NCBI GenBank assembly: GCA_002421565.1
Contig: DIKC01000138.1
Span: forward strand, 1-7,881
Length of the DNA: 7,881 nucleotides
Reading direction: 5' to 3'
Source: Desulfobulbaceae bacterium UBA5628
GTDB lineage: Bacteria > Desulfobacterota > Desulfobulbia > Desulfobulbales > Desulfurivibrionaceae
Positions within the stretch are counted from its first letter, which is position 1, and every line of letters starts with the position of its first letter. Both the position numbers and the translations under genes were made by a program. Below, in pieces: positions 1 through 6,157 of this stretch. The notes under the pieces are model-generated. The model made no database searches. It saw nothing but the letters and a program-made list of their open reading frames with translations, and was not told the DNA's origin.

Positions 1-2
1 GT

Positions 3-248
3 GTCCGGGATCACTGGAATACGCAAGTGCAGCAGGTCTGAAAATATTCCCAGGCTCCGGGCCACGTTGGCATAGTTGATGACGGCGCCGGAAAGATTGC
101 TGAGCATCTGGAGAAAGAGCCTGAATTTGGCCTGGTTGATCCCTGGGAAAAGCCGCTGGATGTCCCGGTCGAGATAGGTCTGCACATAATTTTGCATCCA
201 GAGCCGGCTGAAAGGGAAAGAGCGCCAGTAATTCCAGCAGTCTGCAAC
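3..248 (-). pseudogene. Fragment of a DUF4143 / AAA-type ATP-binding protein
   Basis: Reading the minus strand in the frame whose codons end at position 3 gives a stop-free stretch with the signature of the C-terminal part of DUF4143 ATPases. It contains YVQTYLDRDIQRLFP (about 146-188), then FRLFLQMLSNLSGAVINY and NVARSLG (down to 48). In the family these are followed by a helix-turn-helix-like segment of the type SQPTVREY; here 15 unrelated codons (3-47, ending RIPVIPD) run off the window edge. The N-terminal P-loop ATPase half is absent: upstream the frame stays open to about 309, but I see no family similarity, start codon with a ribosome site, or Walker motif. The frame itself is not broken, so this is a remnant truncated at both ends. 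The family identification is from recalled motifs, not a search. These proteins are common in mobile or accessory regions and have no firmly assigned role. Confidence 0.55.
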
Positions 249-291
249 ATACCTTGCACTTTGAAAGTCTGCCTTTGATATTGCAAGGTAT
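249..291. repeat. 10-bp perfect inverted repeat (hairpin-capable)
   Basis: ATACCTTGCA at 249-258 is matched exactly by its reverse complement TGCAAGGTAT at 282-291, with 23 bases between. Inside the loop there is a further short AAAG/CTTT pairing (264-267 with 273-276). It lies between the DUF4143 fragment and the copy of the nrdR 3' end, at the point where recognisable similarity in the fragment stops. There is no T-run beside either arm, so it does not look like a rho-independent terminator. It could be a scar or end of a small mobile element, or a structured RNA segment. The palindrome is seen directly; any function is inference. Confidence 0.5.
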
Positions 292-310
292 TTCGATGTC
301 TTTAAGCGGC

Positions 311-337
311 TATTTTTCCTGCCCGCCGAGCATCTGC
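311..337 (-). repeat. Direct repeat, left copy: duplicate of the nrdR 3' end
   Basis: These 27 bases match 1134-1160, the last sense bases of nrdR, at 26 of 27 positions (the only difference is C at 322 against G at 1145). On the minus strand it still reads QMLGGQEK followed by a stop codon: the one mismatch is silent (GGG against GGC, both Gly), and the stop is TAG (310-312) where nrdR has TAA (1133-1135). Similarity ends abruptly at 338. It has no gene of its own. The repeat sits just beyond the toxin stop codon, so the two copies bracket the toxin-antitoxin module with a period of 823 bases. Confidence 0.85.
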
Positions 338-357
338 CACCGGCCCCTTCCCTTTCT

Positions 358-774
358 TTACTGGACAAAGGGATTGACGATTTCCACCCCATCAATTTTC
401 TGACCGGCCTGCAAATCCTCGCTCAACACTCGATTGCATCCGTGTTGCCGGGCTGCGGCGATGATAAGGCCGTCCCAATAGGAAACCCCATACCGTTGAT
501 GAATATCCACGGCACTATCGACCAACTCCCCATCTATTTCGATCACCGGCAGTTTCCGAAAAATGGCAAGGAGTTGGCCGGCCTCCTCGGAGGTAAGGGG
601 AACGGCAATCTTACGGGTCACCACCACAAAAAATTCACCCAAAACTTGGGCGGAAATGGCGGCGTTTTCCTCGATAATCGCGTTTTCCAGAAGTTGCCGG
701 GCAATTTGCTGTTTGCCCTGGTCATTGCTGTCATAGGCATAGACCAGGATATTGGTATCCAAAAAATCAGTCAT
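358..774 (-). CDS. PIN-domain ribonuclease toxin (VapC-like)
   Basis: This 138-residue protein is a single PIN domain, the usual size for VapC-type toxins, which are Mg2+-dependent RNases cutting tRNA or other RNA until neutralised by the partner antitoxin. The acidic metal-binding residues are all visible: Asp6 in FLDTNILVYAYD, Glu47 in VLGEFF, Asp101 in SYWDGLIIAAA, and Asp120 in the LSEDL motif. The catalytic site therefore looks intact. The ATG start at 772-774 lies inside the end of the antitoxin gene: ATGACTGA serves as toxin start and antitoxin stop, an 8-base overlap that suggests translational coupling, since no strong ribosome site precedes it. The gene ends with TAA at 358-360, 20 bases before the left nrdR-tail repeat. 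RNase activity and target are inferred from the family. The closest type is the stand-alone PIN toxin paired with a CopG/DUF6364-like partner. Confidence 0.88.
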   Translation of the reverse strand: MTDFLDTNILVYAYDSNDQGKQQIARQLLENAIIEENAAISAQVLGEFFVVVTRKIAVPLTSEEAGQLLAIFRKLPVIEIDGELVDSAVDIHQRYGVSYWDGLIIAAARQHGCNRVLSEDLQAGQKIDGVEIVNPFVQ

Positions 775-1000
775 AAAGATCGTCCCGCCGCCAGGAACGT
801 TTTCCCATGTCCCGACTCAGGCGGCCGAAACTCCGCTTCAGGGTAGCCAGATTCTTTTTCCTGGCGGACTCGTCCCGGGCGGCGGCCGTTCGCTCCAAGT
901 ATTCCCGGACCATAGCGGTCAAGGTGGTGTTCCTTTCAATGGCGATCTTGCGAACCTGCTTGATGATCCGCTCATCAACGCTCAGGGTTATATTGGGCAT
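767..1000 (-). CDS. Ribbon-helix-helix antitoxin (CopG/DUF6364-like)
   Basis: This 77-residue protein begins with NITLSVDERIIKQVRKIA and continues NTTLTAMVREYLE, the strand-helix-helix pattern of ribbon-helix-helix DNA-binding antitoxins (residues about 3-38). It has a charged linker (residues 39-65, rich in Arg, Lys, Asp, Glu) and ends in KRSWRRDDLYD, like the toxin-wrapping tails of VapB-type proteins. It should dimerise through the N-terminal domain, bind its own promoter and block the PIN toxin with its C-terminus. The ATG at 998-1000 is preceded by GAGGTGA (1005-1011), a strong Shine-Dalgarno match at good spacing, which fixes the start. It overlaps the toxin start by 8 bases. A promoter with an overlapping palindrome lies upstream, consistent with autoregulation. 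The RHH fold is judged from pattern, and the exact family is uncertain. Confidence 0.85.
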   Translation of the reverse strand: MPNITLSVDERIIKQVRKIAIERNTTLTAMVREYLERTAAARDESARKKNLATLKRSFGRLSRDMGKRSWRRDDLYD

Positions 1001-1041
1001 GACCTCACCTCGGCGCTACGAAATTCTTCACATATTACGGT

Positions 1042-1060
1042 TAAAACTTATTATGTTTTA
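1042..1060. promoter_or_regulatory. Candidate antitoxin operator (palindrome over -10)
   Basis: TAAAAC (1042-1047) and GTTTTA (1055-1060) are perfect 6-base inverted arms separated by 7 bases, and the right arm overlaps the -10 hexamer of the toxin-antitoxin promoter. Ribbon-helix-helix antitoxins typically bind such short palindromes to repress their own operon. The symmetry is seen; the role as operator is inferred. Confidence 0.45.
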
Positions 1061-1078
1061 CGTTTTGTATTCCGTCAA
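1050..1078 (-). promoter_or_regulatory. Sigma70-type promoter of the toxin-antitoxin operon
   Basis: On the minus strand TTGACG (1073-1078) is followed, after exactly 17 bases, by CATAAT (1050-1055). Each hexamer differs from consensus at one position. Transcription would start near 1043, leaving about 40 untranslated bases before the antitoxin ATG at 1000. The spacer is visibly more AT-rich than the operon around it. This gives the toxin-antitoxin pair its own expression, independent of read-through from nrdR. Confidence 0.7.
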
Positions 1079-1116
1079 GCCGTATTAATGTTTTCCCGTC
1101 TTCCGTCGCGACCGTC
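1072..1116 (-). repeat. Four GACGG repeats upstream of the toxin-antitoxin promoter
   Basis: The pentamer GACGG (CCGTC on the plus strand) occurs at 1072-1076, 1096-1100, 1103-1107 and 1112-1116. The first overlaps the -35 hexamer, and the third and fourth border the 8-base palindrome GTCGCGAC (1105-1112). The clustering could mark a protein-binding site or be simple slippage-type repetition. Nothing in the sequence decides between these. Confidence 0.3.
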
Positions 1117-1132
1117 AGTTGTCTGCGGGGGG

Positions 1133-1594
1133 TTATTTTTCCTGGCCGCCGAGCATCTGCTTGAGTTCTACCATGAACTCGTTGAGGTCTTTGAATTGGC
1201 GGTAAACCGAGGCGAAACGGACGTAGGCCACCCCGTCGATCCGGCGCAGGCCCTCCATCACCCGTTCGCCCACCAGGCGGACCGGGATTTCCCGTTCGCC
1301 CATGTCCTGCAACTCGCGCTCCAGGGCATCGACGAATTCGTCGATCTGCTCCATGCTCACCGGCCGCTTTTCGCAGGCCTTCTGCAACCCCTCCACCACC
1401 TTATGGCGATCCCACACCTCGCGCCGGCCGTCCTTCTTGACCAGCATCGGCATGGTCACCTCCAGCCGTTCGTAGGTGGTGAAGCGGCGGTTGCAGGCGT
1501 CGCACATCCGGCGGCGGCGGGTGATGGTGTAATCCTTATTGAGCCGGGAATCCACCACCCGATTTTCAAGATGGCCGCAGTAGGGGCATTTCAT
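1133..1594 (-). CDS. nrdR: Transcriptional repressor NrdR
   Basis: NrdR is the ATP/dATP-sensing repressor that binds NrdR boxes upstream of ribonucleotide reductase genes. The 153-residue length matches the family. The N-terminal zinc ribbon has Cys3-x2-Cys6 and Cys31-x2-Cys34, with the basic stretch RRRR (26-29) and the RFTTYER motif (37-43) in the usual places. The ATP-cone follows, from about residue 49 ([19 protein letters not shown]) to [12 protein letters not shown] near 135. The ATG at 1592-1594 shares one base with the stop of the deaminase gene (TGATG) and has GGAGAG (1601-1606) six bases upstream. It is last in the housekeeping operon. In many proteobacteria nrdR is followed by riboflavin genes (ribD); here it is followed by a toxin-antitoxin module instead, and its last 27 sense bases are duplicated beyond that module. 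Confidence 0.97.
   Translation of the reverse strand: MKCPYCGHLENRVVDSRLNKDYTITRRRRMCDACNRRFTTYERLEVTMPMLVKKDGRREVWDRHKVVEGLQKACEKRPVSMEQIDEFVDALERELQDMGEREIPVRLVGERVMEGLRRIDGVAYVRFASVYRQFKDLNEFMVELKQMLGGQEK
1134..1160 (-). repeat. Direct repeat, right copy (native nrdR 3' end)
   Basis: This is the part of nrdR encoding QMLGGQEK plus the first two letters of the reverse-strand stop. It matches 311-337 at 26 of 27 bases. Together the two copies delimit a segment holding the promoter, antitoxin and toxin. The position at the extreme 3' end of a conserved gene, with reading frame and stop kept in both copies, resembles attachment sites of elements that integrate into gene ends. No integrase gene lies in the segment. 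Confidence 0.8.
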
Positions 1595-2112
1595 CAGGGG
1601 CTCTCCGGGGGAGCGCTGGGAGGGGGAACGATGGACGGCGGGGCGCAGCCCTGACTGCCGGGCTTGGCCACCTGGATCAGGGGGATGTTCGCCTCTTGCA
1701 GGAGTTCGGCGGTCAGCGAGTCGGGGTAACCGGCAACATAGTAGATTTTTTCGATGCCGGCGTTGATCAGCATCCGGCTACAGATAGAACAGGGGAGATT
1801 GGTGCAGAAGAGGGTGGAATTGCGGATGCTGAAGCCGTGCAGCGCCGCCTGGATGATGGCGTTTTGCTCGGCATGCAGCCCCCGGCACAGTTCATGGCGC
1901 TCGCCGGAGGGGATGCCCATTTGTTCCCGCAGGCAACCCGCTTCCAGGCAGTGGGTGATGCCGCTGGGGGCGCCGTTGTAGCCGGTGGCGATGATCCGCC
2001 GGTCGCGGACCAGCACCGCCCCGACCTTGCGCCTCAGGCAGGTGGAGCGCTCCGCCACCAGGGCGGTGATGGCGAGGAAATACTCCTCCCAGGAAGGGCG
2101 CGGGTCACTCAT
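1594..2112 (-). CDS. comEB: dCMP deaminase (ComEB family)
   Basis: This zinc-dependent cytidine/deoxycytidylate deaminase (172 residues) converts dCMP to dUMP, the substrate of thymidylate synthase. The active site is complete: His80 and Glu82 in HAEQNAI, and Cys108 and Cys111 in LPCSIC. The family segment [12 protein letters not shown] (44-55) is present. I place the start at the ATG at 2110-2112 ([11 protein letters not shown]), which overlaps the glyA stop by 8 bases (ATGAGTGA). The frame is open further upstream to 2262, but that part lies inside glyA and encodes no deaminase-like sequence. No strong ribosome site is visible, so coupling to glyA is likely. The C-terminus carries a proline-rich tail (residues 157-172, [16 protein letters not shown]) beyond the normal fold. 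The TGA stop shares one base with the nrdR start. Substrate specificity for dCMP rather than another nucleotide is inferred from family and context. Confidence 0.93.
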   Translation of the reverse strand: MSDPRPSWEEYFLAITALVAERSTCLRRKVGAVLVRDRRIIATGYNGAPSGITHCLEAGCLREQMGIPSGERHELCRGLHAEQNAIIQAALHGFSIRNSTLFCTNLPCSICSRMLINAGIEKIYYVAGYPDSLTAELLQEANIPLIQVAKPGSQGCAPPSIVPPPSAPPESP

Positions 2113-3358
2113 CTTTGGCCAGATCGGGGTAAAGGGGAAAGCGGTCGCACAAAAGCCGGACTTCGGCCCGGATCGCGGCCAGTCCCGGCTGATCGCCCCG
2201 CAGGGCCAGGGCGCGTTCGATCCAGGCGGCGATTGCCTCCATTTCCGCTTCCTTGAGGCCACGGGTAGTCACCGCCGGGGTGCCGACCCGGATGCCGCTG
2301 GTCACGAAACGCTTTTCCGGATCAAAGGGGATGGCATTCTTGTTGACCGTGATTCCGGCCTGCTCAAGAATCTCCTCCGCCTCCTTGCCGGTGATCTGCT
2401 TGGGCCGCAGATCGACCAGCAGCAGGTGATTGTCGGTGCCGCCGGAAACCAGCCGGAAACCGCGGGCCGCCAAGGCCTGCCCCAAAACTTGGGCGTTTTT
2501 CACCACCTGGGCCATGTCCTGCTTGAACTTGTCGCCCAGGGCCTCCTTGAAGGCCACTGCCTTGGCCGCGATCACGTGGACCAAGGGGCCACCCTGGATG
2601 CCGGGGAAAATCTTGCTGTCCAGCATCTTGCCGAATTCGGCGCGGGCCAGGATCAGGCCGCCCCTGGGGCCGCGCATGGTCTTGTGGGTGGTGGTGGTGA
2701 CGAAATCGGCGTGGGGCACCGGCGAGGGATGAACCCCGGCCGCCACCAGCCCGGCGATGTGGGCCATGTCCACCATGAACAGGGCACCGACCTGATCGGC
2801 GATCCGGCGGAAGGCGGCAAAGTCGATAATCCGGGGATAGGCGCTGGCTCCGGCCACGATCATCTTGGGCCGGTGGATTTGGGCCAGCCGCTCCACCTCG
2901 GCGTAGTCGATCTGTTCGCTGTCCCGCTCCACCCCGTAGGAAACCACGTTATACAACTGGCCGGAAAAATTGACCGCGCTGCCGTGGGTGAGGTGGCCGC
3001 CGTGGGCCAGATCCATGCCGAGGATGGTGTCGCCCGGCTTGAGGCAGGCGAAATAGACCGCCATGTTGGCCTGGCTGCCGGAATGGGGTTGGACGTTGGC
3101 GTATTCCGCCCCGAAAAGTTGCTTGGCCCGCTTGATCGCCAACTCCTCCACCTGATCGGCATACTGGCAGCCCCCGTAATAGCGGCGGCCGGGGTAGCCC
3201 TCGGCGTACTTGTTGGTGAAGATCGAGCCCTGGGCCTCCAGCACCGCCTCGCTGACGATGTTTTCCGAGGCGATCATCTCCAACTGGTGGTTCTGGCGCG
3301 CCAGTTCCCCCCGGATGGCGGCATGGATTTCCGGATCGCTGTTTTTGAGATATGACAC
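2105..3358 (-). CDS. glyA: Serine hydroxymethyltransferase
   Basis: GlyA is a cytosolic PLP enzyme that interconverts serine and glycine with transfer of the C1 unit to tetrahydrofolate, the main source of 5,10-methylene-THF for thymidylate, purine and methionine synthesis. The 417-residue length is standard. Family landmarks are all present: the N-terminal [13 protein letters not shown] (28-40), [13 protein letters not shown] (51-63), [10 protein letters not shown] (195-204) and the PLP-lysine motif [14 protein letters not shown] with Lys226. The start is GTG at 3356-3358, giving [10 protein letters not shown], which aligns with other SHMTs. An in-frame stop lies about 24 bases upstream, so no ATG alternative exists. 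GGAAG at 3366-3370 is a modest ribosome site 7 bases away. The gap to rpiB is 26 bases. Its neighbours fit joint supply of dUMP and the C1 donor for dTMP synthesis. Confidence 0.98.
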   Translation of the reverse strand: MSYLKNSDPEIHAAIRGELARQNHQLEMIASENIVSEAVLEAQGSIFTNKYAEGYPGRRYYGGCQYADQVEELAIKRAKQLFGAEYANVQPHSGSQANMAVYFACLKPGDTILGMDLAHGGHLTHGSAVNFSGQLYNVVSYGVERDSEQIDYAEVERLAQIHRPKMIVAGASAYPRIIDFAAFRRIADQVGALFMVDMAHIAGLVAAGVHPSPVPHADFVTTTTHKTMRGPRGGLILARAEFGKMLDSKIFPGIQGGPLVHVIAAKAVAFKEALGDKFKQDMAQVVKNAQVLGQALAARGFRLVSGGTDNHLLLVDLRPKQITGKEAEEILEQAGITVNKNAIPFDPEKRFVTSGIRVGTPAVTTRGLKEAEMEAIAAWIERALALRGDQPGLAAIRAEVRLLCDRFPLYPDLAKDE

Positions 3359-3384
3359 GATAGTACTTCCGTAGATTGTTTAAT

Positions 3385-3807
3385 TTAGAACATCTCGATC
3401 CGGCGCTGGTGGCGGCCGCCGGCAAATTCGGTACTCAACCAGACCCGAACGATCTCTTCGGCCAGGCCCGGCCCGATCACCCGCGCCCCCAGACAGAGGA
3501 CATTGGCGTCGTTGTGTTCCCGGCTCAGACGGGCGGTGAAAAGCTCGTGGCAAAGGGCCGCCCGGATTCCGGGAAAACGATTGGCCACCATCGACATCCC
3601 GATCCCGGTGCCGCAGATCAGGATCCCCCGTTGGCATTCGCCGCTCCGCACCTTGTTGCAGACGGTCTGCCCGAAAGCGGGATAATCCACCGAATCGGCG
3701 GCAAAGGTGCCGACATCCTCGACTTCATGCCCCATCTGGCCCAGCACCGCGAGGACGCTCTCCTTGAGGAGCAGCCCGCCGTGGTCGCATCCCACCGCCA
3801 CTTTCAT
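3385..3807 (-). CDS. rpiB: Ribose-5-phosphate isomerase B
   Basis: RpiB interconverts ribulose 5-phosphate and ribose 5-phosphate in the non-oxidative pentose phosphate pathway, supplying PRPP for nucleotides. This 140-residue protein has the RpiB/LacAB fold signatures: CDHGG near the N-terminus (7-11, phosphosugar binding), the active-site loop [17 protein letters not shown] (61-77) with catalytic Cys65 and Thr67, and [15 protein letters not shown] (95-109) with His98. The single-chain form and the Cys65 motif favour RpiB over galactose-6-phosphate isomerase LacA/LacB. The ATG at 3805-3807 follows the fabF stop by one base (TGAGATG), and a GAGG ribosome site lies inside the end of fabF, so the two are probably translated together. 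The stop TAA is followed by a 26-base gap to glyA. Confidence 0.97.
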   Translation of the reverse strand: MKVAVGCDHGGLLLKESVLAVLGQMGHEVEDVGTFAADSVDYPAFGQTVCNKVRSGECQRGILICGTGIGMSMVANRFPGIRAALCHELFTARLSREHNDANVLCLGARVIGPGLAEEIVRVWLSTEFAGGRHQRRIEMF

Positions 3808-3808
3808 C

Positions 3809-5053
3809 TCATTTATCCTCGTAGCGTTTCATGATGATTACCGCGTTGGTGCCGCCAAAACCGAAGGAGTTGGACATCGCCGTCCGGATCGCCATTTTGC
3901 GGCTTACCTTGGGGATGTAATCCAGGTCGCACTCGTCGCCGGGATTGTCCAGGTTGATGGTCGGTGGCGCTTCCTGGTGCTTGATCGCCAAGGCGCTAAA
4001 GACCGCCTCGATGCCGCCGGCTCCGCCCAGGAGATGGCCGGTCATCGACTTGGTGGAACTGATCGCCAGCCGGGCCGCGTGATCGCCGAAGACCCGCTTC
4101 ACCGCCCGGGTTTCCACCACGTCGTTGAGCGGGGTGGAGGTGCCGTGGGCGTTGATGTAATCGATATCCTCCGGCCGCATCCCGGCATCGGCCAAAGCGG
4201 CGGTCATGCATCGGGCCGCGCCGTCGCCGTCCTCGGGCGGGGCCGCAATGTGGAAACCGTCGCCGGAAAGGCCGTAGCCAGCCATCTCGGCGTAAATCGG
4301 AGCGCCCCGGCGGCGGGCGTGTTCCAACTCCTCCAGTACCAGGATGCCGCCGCCCTCGCCGATGATAAAGCCGTCCCGGTCCCGGTCAAAGGGGCGGGAA
4401 GCTGCGGCCGGATCATCGTTGCGGGTGGAGAGCGCCTTCATCGCGTTGAAGCCGCCAAAGGCCAAGGGGCAGATTACCGATTCGCTGCCGCCGGTCAGGG
4501 CCACGTCGCATTCGCCGTAAACGATCGAGCGGAACGCCTCGCCCACCGCGTGGGTGCCGGCGGCACAGGCGGTGGTCAGCGACAGGTTCGGCCCCTTGGT
4601 GCCGTAGATGATGGAAATCTGGCCGGCTCCCATGTTGGGAATCACCATGGGAATAAAGAAGGGGGTGATCCGCCGTTCTCCCTTTTCCAAGGCGATCTGG
4701 TGATATTTTTCAATGGTGGGCAAGCCGCCCAGGCCGCAGCCGACAATGCTGCCGACCCGGGTGGCGTTTTCCGGGGTAATGGCGAAACCGGAATCGCGCA
4801 GGGCCTCGCCGGCCGCCGCCACCGCGTACTGGACGAACAGCTCCAGATGCTTGGCCACCTTCTTGTCGAGATGGTCTTCCACCTGGAAATCCTTGACCTC
4901 GGCCGCAATCCGCACTGCCTGGGCCGAGGCGTCAAAACGGCTGATCGCCGCAATGCCGCTTTGCCCGGCGCACAATGCCTGCCAACTCTTGTCGGCCCCG
5001 GTCCCCACCGGGGTGACCAGGCCGACCCCGGTTACCACCACTCGTCTTTTCAC
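3809..5053 (-). CDS. fabF: Beta-ketoacyl-ACP synthase II
   Basis: FabF is the elongating condensing enzyme of type II fatty acid synthesis, joining malonyl-ACP to acyl-ACP with loss of CO2. The 414-residue chain begins [16 protein letters not shown]. The Cys-His-His triad falls exactly at the usual numbering: Cys163 in [10 protein letters not shown], His303 in [11 protein letters not shown] and His340 in [15 protein letters not shown], with Lys335 also present. The C-terminal glycine-rich motif [11 protein letters not shown] (residues about 393-403) is intact. The start is GTG at 5051-5053, supported by a CAGGAG ribosome site (5060-5065) six bases upstream and by the standard N-terminus. The gap to acpP is 20 bases, so the carrier protein and the enzyme using it are adjacent. 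Similarity to FabB also exists, but length, motifs and linkage to acpP favour FabF. Confidence 0.97.
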   Translation of the reverse strand: MKRRVVVTGVGLVTPVGTGADKSWQALCAGQSGIAAISRFDASAQAVRIAAEVKDFQVEDHLDKKVAKHLELFVQYAVAAAGEALRDSGFAITPENATRVGSIVGCGLGGLPTIEKYHQIALEKGERRITPFFIPMVIPNMGAGQISIIYGTKGPNLSLTTACAAGTHAVGEAFRSIVYGECDVALTGGSESVICPLAFGGFNAMKALSTRNDDPAAASRPFDRDRDGFIIGEGGGILVLEELEHARRRGAPIYAEMAGYGLSGDGFHIAAPPEDGDGAARCMTAALADAGMRPEDIDYINAHGTSTPLNDVVETRAVKRVFGDHAARLAISSTKSMTGHLLGGAGGIEAVFSALAIKHQEAPPTINLDNPGDECDLDYIPKVSRKMAIRTAMSNSFGFGGTNAVIIMKRYEDK

Positions 5054-5059
5054 GATAAG

Positions 5060-5065
5060 CTCCTG
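5060..5065 (-). promoter_or_regulatory. Ribosome binding site fixing the fabF GTG start
   Basis: On the minus strand CAGGAG lies 6 bases before GTG at 5051-5053. There is no ATG at the equivalent place, and this spacing supports the unusual start codon over any internal ATG. Confidence 0.7.
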
Positions 5066-5073
5066 GTTGCGCC

Positions 5074-5307
5074 TCAGCCGGTAACTTTCTTGATGTGATC
5101 AATGGCGTTCTGAACGGTGACGATCTTCTCCGCCACCTCGTCGGCGATCTCGGTATCAAAGGCCTCTTCCATGGCCATGATCAGTTCCACCAGGTCGAGG
5201 GAATCGGCTCCCAGATCATCGACAAAGGAAGCGCCGGGCACTACCTTGTCCTTGTCCACACTCAGTTGTTCGGCAATGATATCAATGAGTTTCTGCTCCG
5301 CTGACAT
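5074..5307 (-). CDS. acpP: Acyl carrier protein
   Basis: This is the 77-residue acidic carrier of growing acyl chains in type II fatty acid synthesis. The phosphopantetheine attachment motif [12 protein letters not shown] is present, with Ser36 in the DSL triplet, the classic position. Helix II (residues about 36-50) and the segment [21 protein letters not shown] match AcpP closely; Ala replaces the common Pro in the IPDE motif, a small variation. The ATG at 5305-5307 is preceded by AAGGAG (5315-5320) at 7 bases, the strongest ribosome site in the operon, which fits the high demand for ACP. It lies between fabG (76-base gap upstream) and fabF (20-base gap downstream), the standard fabG-acpP-fabF arrangement. 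Confidence 0.98.
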   Translation of the reverse strand: MSAEQKLIDIIAEQLSVDKDKVVPGASFVDDLGADSLDLVELIMAMEEAFDTEIADEVAEKIVTVQNAIDHIKKVTG

Positions 5308-5314
5308 GTTTTTT

Positions 5315-5320
5315 CTCCTT
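5315..5320 (-). promoter_or_regulatory. Strong ribosome binding site of acpP
   Basis: The minus strand reads AAGGAG seven bases before the acpP ATG. It is a full-consensus site, stronger than those of the neighbouring genes, and could raise ACP output relative to the rest of the polycistronic message. Confidence 0.75.
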
Positions 5321-5383
5321 GCTGATTAAACGTTCCGGGTTGATCCCGAAGGGTCTCCCCTCTCCCAAACTAATATCCCAAAA

Positions 5384-6154
5384 CTATCCCATGAACATCC
5401 CGCCGTTGACGTGGATAAACTGGCCGGTGACGTAACGCGCTTCCTCGGAAACCAGCCAGGCCACCGCCGCCGCGATGTCGTCGGCCTCACCCAGGGTGCC
5501 GAGGGGAATTTCCGCCTTGATCCGCTCGGTCAATTCCTCGGACAGGCCGCTGGTCATATCGGTGACGATGTAGCCGGGGGCCACCCCGTTGACCGTGATC
5601 TGGCGAGGGGCCAACTCCCGGGCCGCCGAGCGGGTCAGCCCGACCATCCCGGCCTTGGCGGCCGAATAGTTGAGCTGACCGGCATTGCCGCTGAAGCCGA
5701 CCACCGACGAGATGTTGACGATCCGGCCCCAGCGCTGCTTCATCATCGGCCGGGCGGCCGCCTTGAGGCAGGTGAAAGCGCCCTTCAAATTGGTGTCCAG
5801 CACCTCGTCCCACTGCTCTTCCTTCATCTTGACCAGCAGCCCGTCGCGGGTGATCCCGGCGTTGTTGACCAAAATATCGAGACGGCCGTGGGCGTCGATG
5901 ATTTTTTTCAGCGCCGCCTCGGTGGCCGTGGTATCCGCCACGTTGAAGCCGCTGATCTCCGCCTTGCCGCCGGCGGCAATGATCTCGTCGGCAACGGCCT
6001 GGGCCGCTTCCGGCCGACTGACGAAATTGACCACCACCAAGGCCCCCATCCGGCCGAGGCGCAGGCAGATCGCCCGCCCGATCCCCCGGCTGCCGCCGGT
6101 CACCAGGGCGATCTTACCGGCCAGGGGGCCGGGTTGATTTTCGCTCATGCACAT
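5384..6154 (-). CDS. fabG: 3-oxoacyl-ACP reductase
   Basis: FabG is an NADPH-dependent short-chain dehydrogenase that reduces 3-ketoacyl-ACP to 3-hydroxyacyl-ACP. Its 256 residues show the Rossmann motif TGGSRGIG (19-26), NNAG (97-100), and the catalytic tetrad Asn122 (TNLKG), Ser150 (VNISSVVG), Tyr163 and Lys167 (YSAAK). The C-terminal VTGQFIHVNGGMFM is also typical. Two ATGs compete for the start: 6152-6154 (MCMSEN) and 6146-6148 (MSEN). A GAGG ribosome site inside the end of etfA is about 9 bases from the first and 15 from the second, so I prefer the first. The etfA stop is only 3 bases upstream. SDR enzymes vary in substrate, but adjacency to acpP and fabF makes the fatty acid role secure. 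Confidence 0.96.
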   Translation of the reverse strand: MCMSENQPGPLAGKIALVTGGSRGIGRAICLRLGRMGALVVVNFVSRPEAAQAVADEIIAAGGKAEISGFNVADTTATEAALKKIIDAHGRLDILVNNAGITRDGLLVKMKEEQWDEVLDTNLKGAFTCLKAAARPMMKQRWGRIVNISSVVGFSGNAGQLNYSAAKAGMVGLTRSAARELAPRQITVNGVAPGYIVTDMTSGLSEELTERIKAEIPLGTLGEADDIAAAVAWLVSEEARYVTGQFIHVNGGMFMG

Positions 6155-6157
6155 GGT

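Noticed and set aside
11..286. A 91-codon minus-strand frame starting MQYQRQTF
   Set aside because: It is a different frame from the one carrying the DUF4143 motifs and has a low-complexity Ser/Gly/Cys-rich composition without recognisable domains.
313..357. Possible rho-independent terminator after the toxin gene
   Set aside because: GC-rich sequence is present, but I find only a 4-bp stem with a long loop and no T-run in the direction of transcription. It is better explained as the nrdR-tail copy.
2113..2262. Upstream extension of the dCMP deaminase reading frame by 50 codons (start MASRKRKW)
   Set aside because: It lies inside glyA in another frame, has no deaminase-like sequence, and the ATG at 2110-2112 gives a normal N-terminus with an operon-type overlap.
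752..5098. Long open frames on the plus strand (for example 752-1654, 1985-3355 and 3707-5098)
   Set aside because: They are antisense to well-recognised genes, are rich in Gly, Ala, His and Arg as expected from shadows of high-GC coding DNA, and show no family motifs.
5341..5356. Possible hairpin (CCCGAAGGG) before acpP as terminator or attenuator
   Set aside because: Only three strong base pairs form before mismatches, and no T-run follows on the minus strand.
5359..5391. Three TCCCA-type near repeats between fabG and acpP
   Set aside because: Spacing is irregular (13 and 11 bases), the units are short and one overlaps the fabG stop codon. This looks like chance low-complexity sequence.
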